From assembly GCA_035582835.1 (NCBI GenBank), contig JAYKAV010003096.1, positions 151,757 through 215,756 of the forward strand: a stretch of DNA of 64,000 nucleotides. Reading direction: 5' to 3'. Made by a program: the position numbers and the translations under genes. Source of the stretch: Phoebastria nigripes (Eukaryota; Chordata; Aves; Procellariiformes; Diomedeidae). Below are positions 36,758 through 49,700 of the stretch, one piece after another (the stretch's first letter is position 1; each line of letters begins with the position of its first letter). The notes beneath the pieces were generated by a model. It saw only the letters and a list, made by a program, of their open reading frames with translations, was not told the DNA's origin and ran no database searches.

Positions 36758-39118
36758 GTTTTCCCAAATTGGTGCCAAAAACCATCTTCTTCTTCATTAA
36801 CTCCTAGACTCTCAGATTCTGTCCTCGGCTTTATTGACAATCACCTACAGGTGAAATTTGGCTTGCAGATGTGCAGCTCCTAGATTGCAGAGAGCAGCTA
36901 ATTATTTGGGGATTGCTGACTGGGGCTTTGGGAAGCCATAAAAAGCCAGAGTAAGTAGAGATGGGTGATATTTTTTAAAAGGATATTTTAAAAAATACAA
37001 CAATTTGCAGAAATTTCGCAGAGTGGTTGGTTTTAACAACAACAAAATCTGGCAAAAAATCAGGATGGCGTATTTCAGGAGTTTCTAAACTAAAACTCTG
37101 AAAGGACTTTGATTTGCAAATTCTCTTTTTTTTAAATTTTATGATATAAAATAGTCAGTGTCCAAGTAAAATATTTAATTTCAGGCTAACTGAAATATCT
37201 CGCTTGACAAAGAATATATGGGGGGGGTTATTATTAATATTTTGGTTTGCCAGAAATTTCCAACATTTCATTTTTCAGTTTATCCCAAATCAGTATTTTG
37301 ACTTTTTGAAATTTTTCTAATAGAAAAGTCAATGCTCATATATCTATATACATTGTGAGAGCTGAAAACAGAGCTGGGTAAATGAAGAGGGAATGCAAAA
37401 GTCCAACTCTAAAGTTTGTCTTTAGGAACTTGCCAGTCATCCAGGAGGAATTCAAGCTATGGCAGATCCCGTGGCTATCAAAAGACAGGGGAATCTGTAC
37501 TCCGCTTCCAGGAAAGAAACATTTCATCNTTACAAGGAAAAATACCGGATGGAGACCAGCCCCCCCTGAGCTTTCAGCATTCCTACCTGCACTGCTAAAT
37601 CCCCAAATCAAGCCTCTTCTGCAGCGTGCCTTTTATCTCAGCAGCACCACTCTCTGCATGAAAGAAAACCTATATTCCGTTTCAACACATTTCTAACATA
37701 GTTACGCCGTTAACCCACAGAGTGCGGTTCTCACAGGAGATGTCTGAGATGGGGAGCAGATGACTGTAGCTTCCCTCTTGCAAGCAGCCTTTGCCTTTTT
37801 GAGGTGAGGTCTCCAGTCCAAGACNTCAGACAACCATAGCAAGGCTTTGCCTGTCCTTTCCAGCTACAGAGGGCAGGCAGAGAATTGTTTTTAGTTAATG
37901 ACCGTGCACAACTTGCCCCACCACAGGACCTTAGGAAAGGCTACCATGCTGTAGGAGCACATAGTTCAACACACACTGCAATCCCCGCCATGGGAGCGTG
38001 GTGCAGCGCACAGACCGCGCAGAGCGGTGATGGTAGCTCAGGAGAAGCTGCCTGCGGTGGCTGCTCTCCTGCCCAGGTTAACCAGCCTGTGCGGAGCGGG
38101 GAGCATGAACCCATGGAAGCATGCACCCACCGCTTTCCTCTGCTGGGACCCTTCACCTCCTGCCCTTCCCCAGTCCCAGCCTCCCAGGCTCTGGGCTTGT
38201 TTTTATCCTCTAACCCACCCCACTAAGCCAAAATTCCCATTGCAGAACCCCCTGGGTTTGCCAAATTACCCCTCTGGTATTTATCGACACAGGGGACTGG
38301 TGATGGCAGGTAGCACAAGAACCACTCTGTGGTGTCTGCAGCTCTGACTCCATCTCCCCAAACAAGCATTGCCCTCAAATGCAAATNGTGGAGTAAAGAT
38401 GGTGCTGGACTTTGTGTGAATTAAACCTAAAGTTTTTATCTCAGCAAGATAGGGGTCAAGCAAATTCATTTGGTGAGCCCCACCGTCAGATCTGGTTCCC
38501 CCCCGTCCTGAGGCCAGTCTGAGCACACAGCTTCAAGACTGCTCTAAAAGACATCAGCACCGTGACCACTGAGCATCCCACCTCTGAGCCCAGTCTGAGC
38601 AGGCTGGAGAGGGGGCTGCTTCGCCAATGTGCATCCCCAGGCAGCGCTTTGGAGATGGTCTTCACCATGCACAGAGCTTAGATCAGCAAAGCAACCAGAG
38701 CTCTTCCACCCATATGGCTATTATACAACAAGATGGCCAACGGAGAGGGGAAAAATGCCCAAATCACATTTTTTGATCCTTAAAAAGTTTGGTCACTCCT
38801 GAAATCAATTAAAAATGAAGAGACTTTAACAGGGAGTTGAAAGAAGCAGTAGGGTGGGTCACTTGTTTTTATTCCTATTGTCAAATGGTAAAATTGTTCT
38901 CTTATTTAAGATGTCAAAAGCCTGTGAAGCAAACAAACAAAGCCCAAAGCGCCAGCTTCCCAACACCCGACCACAGTGAGACATTCATGGATACAAGGAA
39001 ACGGGCTGCAAAACTTGCACAAAAAAATAAACCTCCCTGAGAAGGGCTCTGCCAAAGTTAAGGGGAAAAGAGGTTATGAGCATTTGTGGGAAACAGTGCT
39101 AAAAGGGAAGGATAAAAG
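36758..39118. other. Intergenic DNA, AT-rich then mixed
   Basis: The stretch 36,960-37,340 is very AT-rich, with T/A runs and a G7 run at about 37,220. No gene or clear repeat was recognised. Confidence 0.45.
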
Positions 39119-39123
39119 ATACA

Positions 39124-39124
<1 letters not shown>

Positions 39125-39157
<33 letters not shown>
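39125..39157. repeat. A33 homopolymer
   Basis: An uninterrupted run of 33 A is followed by a purine-rich GAAGAGGAAAGAGCAGAGGG tail. No target duplication or recognisable element body was seen, so it is not called as a retrotransposed tail. The A-rich ORF that crosses it is an artefact. Confidence 0.9.
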
Positions 39158-39159
<2 letters not shown>

Positions 39160-39378
39160 AGAGGAAAGAGCAGAGGGAGAGAGGACTGGGGCTAGGGCTG
39201 TGCCAGTCAGGAGGGATTTGGCCGGATGATGGTTTTACTGTATTTAAATGTGTAAGATATACTTTGATTAATTCTAGTAGACTACACCAAAGTCATACTT
39301 GCAACTCCCAGCGCGCTAATTACGGAGAAGAGGCGGACAGCGACTCATGTTGGAAACTGCCCAACTTCCAAAGGGAAG

Positions 39379-39416
39379 GGAAAAAAAAAAAAAAAAAGAA
39401 AGAAAAAAAAAAAAGA
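39379..39416. repeat. A-rich low-complexity tract
   Basis: Two A-runs are separated by GAAAG, about 220 bases after the A33 run. The tract is low-complexity only. Confidence 0.85.
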
Positions 39417-40103
39417 GGAATCTCAGTGCTCAGGCAACCACGATGGTCCCCAGACCCGCGCTGGGAGAAAGGTCGGGGCAGGCATGGCTGCGGGGAAGGA
39501 GTGCTGGCCAGGCTGTTCCCAAGGAGGGCTGGCAGGGAAGACCTCCCACCAGGAGGATGGGGTACACAGGGAGAGGTGGGGGTACCCGGCTGTGGGGTGC
39601 CTCTCTGGGGCTGGGTTTGCCCCAGCATCTCCCCNGCCGTGTAGGCAGGGCAGCTGTTGCCCTCAGCGCTAGCCCCATCACCTGGAGGCAGGGATGCTGC
39701 CAGCCCAGCAGAGATGCCCTTGGGAAAACNTCAGTGAGGTCTGCCCCAGGCCCTGGGTAGGACATTTCTCCTCCCTGATACCCAAAAAACCTTCTGCCAG
39801 GTGGTGAAATGCAAGAGGGCAGGAGCTGGAGGACTGCTACGTGCCTGTGCCTCTACCACCACCAAGCCAGGGTGCTGCTTGGCTTTCAAAGCCAACCCCA
39901 GCTGAAGTGCTGGAGCCACGGTCTTGCAGAGACATGGATGGAGCCCACCAGCTCTAGGTTGCACGAAGGCCAGGTCTGATGGGTCACAGAGGGAAAAACA
40001 AAGTCACATACCCCATGTTAAGCCTCAGGTGTCCAGCTCGGCTCCTGCACGGTGAGGAGCTCCCTCCCCTCCGTTCGTGAAATATTTANCAAGAAGGAGA
40101 TGC

Positions 40104-40122
40104 ACACTCACACACACACACA
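40104..40122. repeat. (CA)n microsatellite
   Basis: A short CACACTCACACACACACACA-type array that probably varies in length. Confidence 0.7.
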
Positions 40123-40404
40123 GAGATGTTTGCTCAGCAATGATTACCGCCAGCTCCGAAACATCTCTCGGGGCAACAGCGGAGAAACTAAGGGGGGTCC
40201 TTGCCTGATATTTATTATCCCATCTCAGCTCCGTTCTCATCTACTCATTTTTAACTCTCCGAGAAGCTGACAGCATCAGAAACTGAAGCCAGAGCATCAG
40301 ATTAACAACATCTTTCTTCTCCAGGCTTTTGGCCACATGTTTGAATTGGTTCAGCCCATGAATAAAACCAAAACCCCATAATCTTACAGGCTCGAGACAG
40401 AGGT

Positions 40405-40426
40405 GGGGGGATGGGGGGGGATGGGG
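40405..40426 (+). other. Potential G-quadruplex
   Basis: G6, AT, G8, AT, G4 occur in 22 bases. The G8 run can split to provide two of the four tracts needed, with loops of one or two bases, so an intramolecular quadruplex on the plus strand is plausible. No gene promoter is evident beside it. Confidence 0.6.
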
Positions 40427-40511
40427 ACGACAGATTTAATGCCTTGTAGCCAATTGTAGTTTCATTTCTTTAACTTCTTTCTTTAGGGAGAAAAGATAAT
40501 TACTTTTTAAA

Positions 40512-40532
40512 TTTTTTTTTTTTTTTTTTTTT
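40512..40532. repeat. T21 homopolymer
   Basis: A run of 21 T in an AT-rich context (AAATT before, TTAAAG after). No element body is recognised. Confidence 0.85.
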
Positions 40533-40539
40533 AAAGAAA

Positions 40540-42983
40540 GCAAGAAAGGAAGCTGCAGGGTGTGACCCCCCCCATCTCCACCACCCTGGCTCGCGGCTCA
40601 GACTGCAGCTTAGCAATGCCAGGGATGCGTCGCATGGGCGCGTGTCTCTCTAGACCTGAGCAGGAACCCATCTTGTGGCCTTCAGATGGCATTAACGATG
40701 AAACGAGGCATTAACAAGCCATTACTCTGCAACACTGTGCTCTTCTCTGCCTCCCGGACTCCACCACAGACCCAACTGGCTCCATAACCACTAGAGGGGG
40801 GTGGAAGGTAACTAGTTGAGGAGATGATTTCCTCCTATTGTGTCCTCCTGGGAAACATAGACGTCAGTGGGTTGGGGAGCTCTGCAGTTCTGGGCAGGGT
40901 ATGGACATCCACCACACTCCAAGTTCACAGCATCCACGTGAGGAGGTTTTCCTCATCATCCACAGCACCAACATGCTCCTGAAGCAACCTTCAAAATGGA
41001 GGAGCCACGTGGGATGTCAAGCTTGTTCTCCAGAGAGGGCTGTTGCGATGCCGNTTGGGGAACAAAGCCACTCGGAGTTCTCCCTTTGGGGAGGGAAAAT
41101 TAACCAAACCGCAGGCTGGAGAGCTGCAGAAACAACTACGAAATGCAAAGACGGGACAGCACAGACAGCGTGAGAAGGAGTTAAAGGCATCCTAATTCAA
41201 AATGTATGTGATCGCCCATGCCTCGGCCCCCTTCCAGAAAGGTTGCAACACCCTGCAAGCAGGCGATCCTGCACTGCAAGCCCGTCTTGTGCAGGCGTCT
41301 TGTGGAGATAAGAATCAAGCTGCTCTGCAAGACTCGTGTTTTCTGGAAGGCCATGGAAGTGGAGCAACCGCTGGATGGGAGGAAGCGTGCCTTCGGGCAA
41401 GAGGAACCCGCCACAGCCCCAGGAGAGGATGAAACCCTGGGTGTCCTCCACCCATCCTCCTCCTAAGTGAAGAACATACAGACGATTTTGCCTGGCGACC
41501 TGTGAGATCTTCTAAGGGTGAAATAAACCATTTTCCTGATGGGAAAAAAGAGTTTTAAGAAAACAAGAGTTTGGTAACATCCATTTGGCAGAGTTTTTCC
41601 ATTGGGAAACGTCACAGGAGTTGTGCTTTTAGGCTCCCCACATCTTCCTTGCTTTCTGATTTATGCCANGGGACAGCACCTCCTGTCCCCAGCACGCTGC
41701 TGGGCTCCGGTGGTGTGTCTCCTGCTTCACCACCCAGGAGACATGGCCCATCGAGGAGAAGGAGGCTCTGGGCCACAGGCTGGCCACCTGCCTAAAGGCA
41801 GATGCTGGTGCTGACCTGGAGCATGTCAGCATGGCTTGATCTCCATAACCCGTATCGTCTCTGAAGTTCATTAATGTAAATAAGCAGAAAGCAGATCACT
41901 TGCAAACTCCCATAAAGCTGTCCATAGATGGGGTAGGGGGGCTCTCCCTGTGACCAAACCACCCACAAAACCCTTCAGGATGCTCAAAAGTAAATCACAA
42001 CCCCCTGCAAAGGTCCAGCTGAGCCTTCCTAATTGCCTCGAAAGGGTTACTCAGGAATTACGGGAGGCCATCTCCACCTTTCTGGGTCCCTTAGCTCACC
42101 CTTGCCCGGTGACACCCAACGGCATCCACAGGGCCCAGGCACTGTGGGCTAGAGGCCACCACGACAACCCCATGTCCTCCTGGTCCCTCTGTTGTCTTGC
42201 TGTGGGGTCTCAGTAAGGCCAAGGGCCACTCCTGTCCTGCACANGATGGTCAGATGTTCTCCTAGACCATGAGCGTGGTAGAGCTTGGACAAAAAGCTGT
42301 TGACACCTTGCAGGACACAGTGACACCTGCGTTGATGTTCTCCTCTCGGTGGGGAGCTGCTGCCTGCAGGCAGTCAGCCACAGGGGAAAAACCTCCAGGC
42401 TTTCNGAGATGCTGCTTGCTCTGCCTTACACCTTTTCCTACCCGCTCCAGTTTTCCCTCCTTGCTATTGCAGCTGCAGGACAGAGTGCTGATGAGACAGG
42501 ATTAGGTCCAANCCCAGTTAGTCATTTCCCAGTAATTAGTTTGGGTTACCAGAGAAAGGACACCAATGTTTTCTCAGGTCGCTGTTGAGACTCNCAACCA
42601 CAAGTATGCCAGGGAAAACGGGTGATGCTGCTATGTGGGGTACTGAGCCACATCAAAGCAGTGCAGTCCTCTGCTCTGGGTTGGGAGACAGTGTCCTGCT
42701 GCCTATAGCGCTTCTCTAGCACCCGAAACACCTTGTTGCATCAGGGAACATAGGAACCCACGCCTTCGGTGCCTGACCAAATCCCTACTAACACTCCCAT
42801 TGCATAGTGGCATGTTTTGTCTATGCNTTGTCCATGATAATACTGCCTGCAGTGATACATGCAGGCACACACGTGCTGCGTCGTATCAATCATCATAGAG
42901 CTGACAAAAGATCAAAACCATCTGAAGCTGCCAACGTTTTGCTATTTATCATGTAAAGTTCCTTGAGCCTCTGCTGCCTGGGC
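40540..42983. other. Intergenic DNA, no supported gene
   Basis: No gene or recognisable repeat was found. Several single ambiguous bases occur here (near 41,054, 41,669, 42,244, 42,406, 42,512 and 42,594). Confidence 0.5.
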
Positions 42984-43017
42984 CCTATAAGCAATATCGT
43001 CCTATAAGCAATATCGT
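42984..43017. repeat. Perfect 17-bp tandem duplication
   Basis: CCTATAAGCAATATCGT occurs at 42,984-43,000 and is repeated exactly at 43,001-43,017, followed by a partial CCTC. Confidence 0.95.
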
Positions 43018-43019
43018 CC

Positions 43020-46000
43020 TCTAACCACTGCAATATAGCATAGCTCAGTTTAACTTTACACCGTGATATTCCCTGGGTTGGGCTGGTCTGAATGCGCATT
43101 TGTCTGGGGAAAACGCTGGGCTCTGGGTAGGAATGAGCGTAAGACAAGCAGATGCTCTGCAAGCACAGCAAAGCACAAAATTTTTGGCATGGGAAGAACA
43201 GAAAGTGTGATGTGCAAGAGGTACCTCATGGCGCATTTCAGGTGGCATCCTTCAGCTCCACCACAGGGATTTGGGCCACACGTCTGCCCATGCCTCTGAA
43301 CATGGGGTTGTGTCTACGCCATTTGTCACATCATAGCTAATGGAGAGGGGTTGCTTCATCACAACCTAAGCCTGACGAATTGCCCTCTGAGGTGCTGGTT
43401 TGCTCCCGTTGATTCAGGAGGGAACCTGGAGGATGAGTGGAGATAGATGAATATGCATCTATATTGGGGTGAAGCCCATCCTGCCGTTCATGCACCTCCA
43501 TGCTAGCTCCCCAGCTGTAAATTGGGGAGGACAAGGCTTACGTTCCTGTGCGTTTCTCCTCTCTTTTGAACGCTTTGGAGGACGGGTTGCCTCTCCCCAC
43601 CTTCCTGGCCTGAACCCTGCACAAGGGGGCTGTGCTCTCAGCTGGGATGCTCCTGTCAGAAATCTTCAGTGACAGCAAATAAATTCAAACCCAATGCAAA
43701 AGCCCAAAGTATAAGAGACTATTGCACCTTGTAGGCCACCCTTGGGTCAGCAGCAATGCCCTGGAGCAGCCTTTGGGGGATGATGGTAAACAAAGCTGTT
43801 ATGACGAAACCCAGACTGGATTTACCTTGTTCAGTAATTACAGGCTCTTAAAAATCAGTGCTGCAAATGTATCATGGGTGGCTGGTTGAAACACTTCCCA
43901 GACAGATGCATGGGCTGTAACATACGTTTTGATTAGTTCACTGCAGTCAGTCTTGGCTTCACCAGGGTCCTAGGTCTCCATGGTCCCTCATCAGAGATGA
44001 CATAAATCCACGAGGTCATCCAAGCACTCCTCTCACTGTGGGACTCAGCAAGCAAGGTCTTGCCCCATGTATTTGCCTAGGCAGAGCTTGGGCACTAGGG
44101 CTTCTCCTTTTCCTGTTGGCATCATAAAAATAAATGAATAAAAAAAAGTTCAAACAAACCCTAAATAAAAGGCCTGTGTTGACTAGAGCAAATTTCCATG
44201 TGGAGAAAACTGGAAGAAAGGGTTGAACATTTTTTTCAGTCTGGAAGTCCTTGAGGTGCTTTTTTTTTTTTCCCCCCCCCTCTCCAAATAATTTAGTGTG
44301 TGTCTCAGTGTGTCCGAGCCAGCCCAAGCATTCCTCTTGGAGCACAACACACAAGTCATTGGGAAATGCTGGGGACGGTGGAGATGTACATTATATACAG
44401 GCAATTTAGTGCCAGTCCTGTGACACAAAGAATGTTTCTGGTTTTGCTATCGGGAAGCTACGTTTTACGTTTTACTGACTTGAGTTCCCAACCCACAATG
44501 AAGCTGTTATTAATGCACTATGATATTAAGATACAAAACAAGTTTAATAGTTCAACTGCAGAAATGTGGTGGGCAGGGAGAGCTAGTCAATTAATACGGT
44601 GTTTCTGTGGCGCTGGGAAATGGTGGGGGGGTTCTCCTAGGAGCAGCCTCTTTGCACCACCGACACAGCCAAAGCAAAGACACGCTAACTGGAGGAAGGG
44701 GCAATGCAGTGAAACTCCTTTTCAGGGTATTTTTTCAAAAAAAGATCTTTTGGTTCGGGATGCCACTTTCCAGAANGCGCAGTGCTTGTACATCCCTGTC
44801 CCTGCTGCTCTCCCCCAGCACACTCTCCTTGCTAACACAGGCTTTGAGGAACTACTGGCGGTCCCCTGGGAAAGACAGCTGCAAGGAAAGCAAGATTTCA
44901 TGCTCGGCTTTTGCACACAAGCCCTGCTGTGCTCCTCTGCTTGACAAGTCTCCCCCACGGAGGAAAGCTTTTATCAACAGCCATGTCAGGAAGCAGGGAG
45001 CTCTGCAGCTGAGCAGCGGGTTGCTTGGCTTTATCACTAGCAAACGGGTCAATATTTTGCTCGTGAGCATGCATGCCCCTTGGGTCATTGAAACATATGC
45101 CCTGTAGTGCAATTTGGCAGGCTCTAAAGAGGTCCAGCTTGGTTCTGGTAGCTCAAAGCATTGCCTTTCCAGACTGCAGCATTTATTATCCCCCCCCCCA
45201 AAAAAAAAAAAAAAATTACTCCTTATATCTTCTCAAGGTGATCGGCTGGGGCTCTGGTCTAATCAGACAGTTTCCCCCTTTTATCTCTCCCCGATCTGTC
45301 CAAGCAGCTCTGGAGTCCGTCAGCCCTGTGATATCATACCTTGGCACAGTCCCCGCCTGTTTGCTTTTTGCCAGGATGAATCTTGTAAACACTCGCAAGA
45401 AATCACAGCGGGCCCTGGGGGAAGCACTTTTTTTTCCTCCTCCCCTCCAGGGAAACGGCCCATCCTTCACGGCTCACATGGGATGCCGGGGAGCGAGAGG
45501 AGGAAACGGAGGCTGAAGGGAAAGCAGGAGGGAGGTCGGGGATGGAGGACCGTGCCNTGGTTTTTCCTGGAATGATGGAGCGTCAAGGACAACCTCGATA
45601 ACTACGGAAAATAAACAAGCCCGGGGATGAAGGAGCCAGCTGGGTTCTCTGCCAGTCACTTGATTTTTTTTAATCTTTTATTTTGCTCTGTTTGTTGATG
45701 CGTTTGTTGAAAAGGCTTTTCCTTGATGTGTCAGAAGTATTGCAAAGCACGGGGCAGCCAACACCCAGCTGGGACTGACCCTAACCTGGCAGCCTTGGTC
45801 TGGTTACTTAAGCAAATGAGGCTTTTGGGATTAATGAGGCATTTATCTGTCTGGTTGTTTCCTTTCCTCTGCCCTCCAGATAACTTCTGAGCCCACTCCT
45901 TATTTGCAGACTAACCTAAATGAGGGCAGTGATCTCNGAAAGATTAAATTTCTGAAAATTTCTTGAAAATGCTCCGGCAGATGGATGGGCAGCCTTAGGG

Positions 46001-46710
46001 CNTGTGGAGGTGGGGGCTGGCTGCAGCCTGAGCCCAGCCCAGCTTACTCCAGCATGGCAAAAGCCACTCGATGAGCAAACTGGAGCCCACCAAGGGCTTG
46101 CAGGATGCTCAAAGCAATGTGGGAGGAGGTAGCCCACAGTCATCTCATCCCAGACATGCTGATGCTACCGTGTGATGCCACACCATGCATTCCTATTAAC
46201 AAAGAGGGAACCATAGCCTGGCGCTAGTGCAAATTTTAATCCATATGATCACACCAGCTACCTGTAGCACTGCTGGGAGTTTCCTCACCTCAAGTCTCCA
46301 GCGGCTGGAGGGACCCCAGGGATACCTACGGGATAGTCGCTTTGAGCTGCCATCCCTCCCAAGCCTTGCACGCAGCCATCTTGCAATGTAGCGAGGGAAA
46401 GGAAAAAAACCCAGACCTCTAAGCACCATAAAGATTTTATTATAAACAAACCTCCGAGAGCACTTTGGGAGCTGGCATGATTAACATCCCTTAATGAAGA
46501 AGGTGGGGGTGGAGCAGGAGCTGGGGGAGGGGAGGCCCAACACCCTCCTGCGGGTCCCACCTTCCCACCTAAACCCCCTGTTGCCATCTGGCAGATTTAC
46601 TGGCCCCAGTAACGTCGCTCCCACTGATATAATGAGGAATTGCAGGCTGTGCTATATTTCCTCATGAATTTCGCTTCCCTGCCAGAAAAGTTCAGGGCTG
46701 GGTCAGACTT
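43020..46710. other. Intergenic DNA with candidate conserved blocks
   Basis: No gene is supported. The stretches at 44,480-44,610, 45,790-45,900 and 46,600-46,690 look like regulatory-type sequence (see findings). An A15 run after C9 at about 45,190-45,215 is low-complexity. The 214-codon plus frame at 44,300-44,944 has no domain and contains an ambiguous base. Confidence 0.45.
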
Positions 46711-46765
46711 TTATATATATTTATGTATATAAAATACATATATATAAATACATATATATATTTTT
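46711..46765. repeat. AT-rich dinucleotide microsatellite
   Basis: Interrupted (TA)n and TATATATTTATG-type repeats run over about 55 bases. The array is nearly self-complementary and could form a hairpin or cruciform. It ends in a TTTTTCTTCTTTCCAG pyrimidine stretch that mimics an acceptor but leads to no supported exon. Confidence 0.85.
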
Positions 46766-46769
46766 CTTC

Positions 46770-49700
46770 TTTCCAGGTGATTTCCACCTTTCGTCATTTA
46801 AAGACTCATTCATCCTCATCTTCCCTGCTCACCAGTTTTTTTACTGTTTGCCTGGGTTATTAATATTAAAGAAAATAATCGAAGGACCAAACCCCACACC
46901 CATCCCCTCCAGGGTGGGGATGCTCCACGGTGCTGCTTTCCGTGGGTGTCGGGGGGGCTGTGGCAGTTGCGCAGCCCCCTGCCCACACCACAGGACCACC
47001 AAGCCCGCCGGCAGCCTGCCCTCACCCCACTTCCAGCCGGGGAACGTTAATTCAATCAAGCTCAGCCCCAGCTTAACGGGCTGAAAAGGAGAGGCGCGTG
47101 GTTTGGACTTCAAANGGTCCTCTCTCTCCTCCCCCACCGCAGGCACAGACCGCCTTCACAGGGTCATGATCAGAAAGGGACGTGCACCGGCATCCTAAAT
47201 CACTGGTCTCCAAGCTTCTACCGCGCTGATTTCTCTCATGCCTACGTCCACCATCCCAGCTCAAGGCAGGATGCTGAGAAACATAGATGGGAGAGTTAGA
47301 GGGGTACCCATCATCACGTACCTGTCTCTCCTCCCAGGGATGGGTCCACGTTAGTGCTACAGAAGGGATGGCCAACAGCCTCCGTGCCGGGGGCTGGCAG
47401 CGACGGGGACCTTGGAGAAATGAAACTGCAGCAGAAAAACAAGAAGTCGTTTGCGCTGCACCAGGACTGGACTTGCATCCCACCACCACCACCCGTGCTC
47501 AGAGCTGTGCGTGCTTCTGGGAAGAGAGGGGGAGAAATTAGGTTTTTTCTCTCCATTGGGATTACGGGATGGGAACACAGGGAGAGGGAGGTCTCGGAGG
47601 ACACATCTGCCCCCAGAGAACAACAAGCACTAAAACCCCTGTGCACAAAGTGACAAAATGCCTTCGAGCAGCTGCGTGTTGCACAACCGGAGCTGTGGCA
47701 CTGGTGCTCCTTCATAGGAGCATTCAACGCATAGCTTTGCAGTCCCATTTCACCTGTCTCATAGGAGAAAGGCAAACACAAACAGGTGGAAATCACCTTT
47801 TCCCTCATCCCATGTCCAAACCATGTATCCCCCCCTCCAGCTTTGCTGCACCCACNTCAAATCTTCCTTCCTTTGCAAACACATTTCCCTTGAAACTGCA
47901 ATTGTTTTTGGACAAGCAACTGTCCAGGCCAGGAGTTCAGAAAATAATAACCATGTCCCATGGATTATAATTCACCTGAACAGCAGAGCTGCTTTCTCCA
48001 GATGGTACCAGGCTTCTAAGCCCAGCGGCACGTGTCCAGGGATGGTCTCAGCTTCATTGTTCACATCCCTCCTGCACAGAGTGTGGCCATGGCCAAGCTG
48101 TGCTGCTGCAGTAAGAGGTGACCAAGCCCCTTCTTTCAGGACAAGAAGCCCTAAAAAGTGTTTCTAGGTGAATTTTGCAATGAATAAAGGCTCCTAGCAC
48201 TACCACTTATGAAGGGCTCTCTTCTCTTGTTTAACTAGAGGTCTGGCAGGAGCCTGGTGGTGCAGACACCACTCCTGCTGCCTAAAGGTTTTAGGATGCT
48301 AATTCTGGGCACAGCCTGTAAAGGAACATGCCACCCCTGCTGATTAAGGGTTTCCTGGGTCCTTTCTGTAGGTCACCCTATTTTATAACCGAGAATTGCT
48401 GTTCTGCAAGGAAGGCAGTCAAAATCTGGGAGAAGGTGAAGCCCATGTGCACGCAAGCAGGCGCATGAGGCTAGGCGTCCGGGGTAGCTCCCACCCTACC
48501 CCAGGGTGCAAGGGCATCCAGATGGCCCCACGTAGCTCTGTTCCATATGACCCAGGGGGCTCATGGAAAATTTCAGATATAATATTCATGGGTTTCCTCT
48601 CCCCCTGCTCAGAATTAACCATACCTACCTGCTGGAGGGATGCACAGGACTTTCCCATTGGAGAGCAGGTTGTCTGGACACAAATGGGCTTTTGAACCTG
48701 AATTTCAGCAGTCTTCCTCTTTTAGCTCACAAGGAAAAGCAAGGCTGGCATCATTGCCACATGGCAGTGGCTTCATAAGGCGCTGGTTTCCCATGACTGG
48801 CNTTAGAGGAACCCTTACTGGCTGGTATTTTCCAGCTCTGTCTGCTAACTCTTTCCTATCAGCATTACACGAGAGATGATTTTGAAATGAATCTTTGTGT
48901 TGTTTCCCGTGCCAGGGAGATGACTCTCTTTCCTTGCTTGCAGCTGGGAGACCTGATGGAGCCAGTCTGGGGGGACTCCCTCACCCAGGAGGAATGGCCA
49001 CCACCAGCATCCCTGTTCCTCAGCTGAGACAATGTGGCCAGGCCATGTCTGCATCCTGTTCCTTGAGATACCCCAAACAGCCCAACTCCCCCTGCCAGTC
49101 CGAACTGGGAGGAGGAGCTCCATCCCATCACCAGTTCAACCTTGAATGCGTGACCAAGGCACACCAGGCTGGAGATTTTCAGAATCCCAAGGAGAAGCAG
49201 CGCGTCCCCAGTCCCAAGCTTTGGTACCACTGGAAAACCCTCGGGAGGTGATAAAGGATGCCTGTCACGGCTCTCACAACATGAGGGAAAGGCAGGAAAG
49301 CTGAGGAACAGGACAGGGACGTGCCCTCTCAGCGGCAGGAGAGGCAATCAGAGACCTGCATTTCTGGCTGATCGCCTGCCATAGCCCGTGCTGTCCCATA
49401 TTTTTGTGAACACATTCTTGACCATGGAAACCTGGATCACACCCTTTAGGAGGGGAAGGAAAGGACTTGCTGTACTCGAGGCACTCCAGCTCTTTCAGAC
49501 TTTTTTAAAGACGCTCTTGTTAAATACAAGGCTGTTGCCCTGAAAGAGCTGCCGGAGCCTTTGCCTCTCCAAATACCATCCCTGAACAAGTCGCACTCCT
49601 CCTCACCAGAGGCTGGCTCTAAGCTGCGTTTTTCCCACAATTTCAGAGTTTTACGGTCAGCGTTCCTCATTTTCCATGTCATTAATCTCCGTGGGCCCCG

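Noticed and set aside
38976..39644. 222-codon plus frame with a Lys run
   Set aside because: The frame exists because the A33 and A-rich tracts encode poly-Lys and contain no stops; there is nothing recognisable on either side.
46766..46778. TTTCTTCTTTCCAG-type splice acceptor after the AT microsatellite
   Set aside because: No open frame or downstream donor supports an exon; pyrimidine strings after AT arrays are common by chance.
48178..48195. GAATAAAGG poly(A)-like hexamer
   Set aside because: The upstream sequence is not U-rich, no GU-rich element follows, and no exon candidate is nearby.
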